The position numbers and the translations under genes were made by a program. The notes under the pieces are model-generated. The model had not been told where the DNA came from, searched no databases, and saw only the letters and a list, made by a program, of their open reading frames with translations. 5,106 nucleotides of DNA from Nitrosomonadales bacterium (GTDB lineage: Bacteria > Pseudomonadota > Gammaproteobacteria > Burkholderiales > SG8-41): the NCBI GenBank assembly GCA_009885185.1, contig VFLF01000466.1:1-5106 (forward strand), read 5' to 3'. Within the stretch, counting starts at the first letter, position 1; every line of letters begins with the position of its first letter. This document shows, in pieces, positions 4,561 through 5,106 of this stretch.

Positions 4561-5106
4561 AACGGACGAAACAGCCGCCACCGACGCAATCGCCGAGAAA
4601 AGATTCGCCACGGTCTCCTGCTTGATGCCGCGCGTGATAAACACAATGCGCGTGTCGTGATCGTCGCTGGGCCACTTCTCCAGTTCGATCGGCGGATGAA
4701 ACAAATGCTGCACACCCTGCACGATCAACGGCCCCTTGTGCCCCGCCACATTCACCAGCCCTTTGACGCGAAACAGATCTGCGCCGCGCAATGTGCCAAG
4801 CACTTCCATGCACTGTGAAAACGACGCCCAGGTAAACGGCTCTTTGTAGCGCAGGCAAAACGACGTGACATTGGTGTCGTGCCGGTGCGCGTGGCCGTGC
4901 TCATCTTGGCCGTAGTGGCCGTGGTCTTCCGCATTGTCGGCGCCCATCCAGCGTTCCACATCTTCAAGACGTGACTGCATGCTGCGTAATGCCACGTCGA
5001 TCAGAAACGCCAGTTCGATTTCGCCATTCACCGCGCGCTTGACCGGCGCGCGTGGATTCAACTCGCGCAGCGCCGTTTCGAGCGCCGCCGCCTTGGCCTC
5101 ATCGAC
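4552..5106 (-). CDS. COG0523/CobW-family GTPase metallochaperone, C-terminal part only
   Basis: The frame is open from the right window edge to TAA at 4554-4552, giving 184 residues of a protein whose N-terminus lies outside the window. The CobW C-terminal domain is recognisable: VTSFCLRYKEPFTWASFSQC, then LRGADLFRVKGLVNVAG, then GPLIVQGVQHLFHPP, then TRIVFITRGI. Before it is a histidine-rich linker, DHGHYGQDEHGHAHRHD (coded at 4876-4926), with six His and four Asp/Glu in 17 residues, likely to bind Zn or a similar metal. Proteins of this family use GTP hydrolysis to deliver metal ions (Zn, Co, Fe or Ni, by subfamily) to client proteins in the cytoplasm. The P-loop, the CxCC metal motif and the Walker B region would be upstream and cannot be checked, nor can any Zur-type operator. 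It converges on the FecR-like gene. A TTG at 5061 lies inside the gene and is not the start: conserved-looking sequence continues upstream to the edge. Confidence 0.94.
   Translation of the reverse strand, partial: VDEAKAAALETALRELNPRAPVKRAVNGEIELAFLIDVALRSMQSRLEDVERWMGADNAEDHGHYGQDEHGHAHRHDTNVTSFCLRYKEPFTWASFSQCMEVLGTLRGADLFRVKGLVNVAGHKGPLIVQGVQHLFHPPIELEKWPSDDHDTRIVFITRGIKQETVANLFSAIASVAAVSSVTT

Noticed and set aside
4552..5061. TTG at 5061 as start of a complete 169-residue minus-strand protein
   Set aside because: The frame stays open to the window edge with family-like sequence, and the CobW C-terminal domain normally follows a GTPase domain, so the gene is cut by the edge.

Overview
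This window looks like the chromosome of a Gram-negative proteobacterium, most likely a betaproteobacterium or a close relative. The evidence is an AsmA-family envelope protein, a CHASE2/class III adenylate cyclase of the proteobacterial type, a tRNA-Asn with an encoded CCA end and a GC-rich discriminator promoter, and GC-rich coding sequence throughout. The lineage is inferred from gene content and tRNA sequence and is not proven. I see no insertion sequences, integrases, CRISPR arrays or phage genes, and base composition looks even across the window apart from short AT-rich intergenic pieces.

Layout. Bases 1-1294 (minus strand, running off the left edge) encode the first 431 residues of an AsmA-family inner-membrane-anchored periplasmic protein. 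A divergent intergenic region of about 90 bp (1295-1383) holds a strong sigma70-type promoter for tRNA-Asn (1384-1459, plus). A leader-like stretch with two small hairpins follows, then a 77-residue uncharacterised soluble protein (1592-1825, plus). Next comes a two-gene unit: a 641-residue CHASE2-domain adenylate cyclase (1907-3832) and, 12 bp later, a 202-residue secreted FecR-like protein (3845-4453). The unit ends at a clear rho-independent terminator (4488-4523). On the far side, converging on it, is the C-terminal part of a COG0523/CobW-family GTPase metallochaperone (4552-5106, minus, running off the right edge).

How the genes work together. The clearest functional unit is the cyclase plus FecR-like pair. 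The cyclase has a periplasmic CHASE2 sensor, a three-helix membrane block and a cytoplasmic catalytic domain with all expected catalytic residues. The secreted partner would sit in the same compartment as the sensor, and its ribosome-binding site overlaps the cyclase stop codon, so the two are probably made together. A sensor/periplasmic-partner relationship is plausible but is an inference. The cyclase start is unusual: a GTG with no Shine-Dalgarno, placed where transcription would start from a TAAAAT -10 box, suggesting a leaderless mRNA. The AsmA, tRNA, small-protein and COG0523 genes look like ordinary neighbours with no evident link to the signalling pair.
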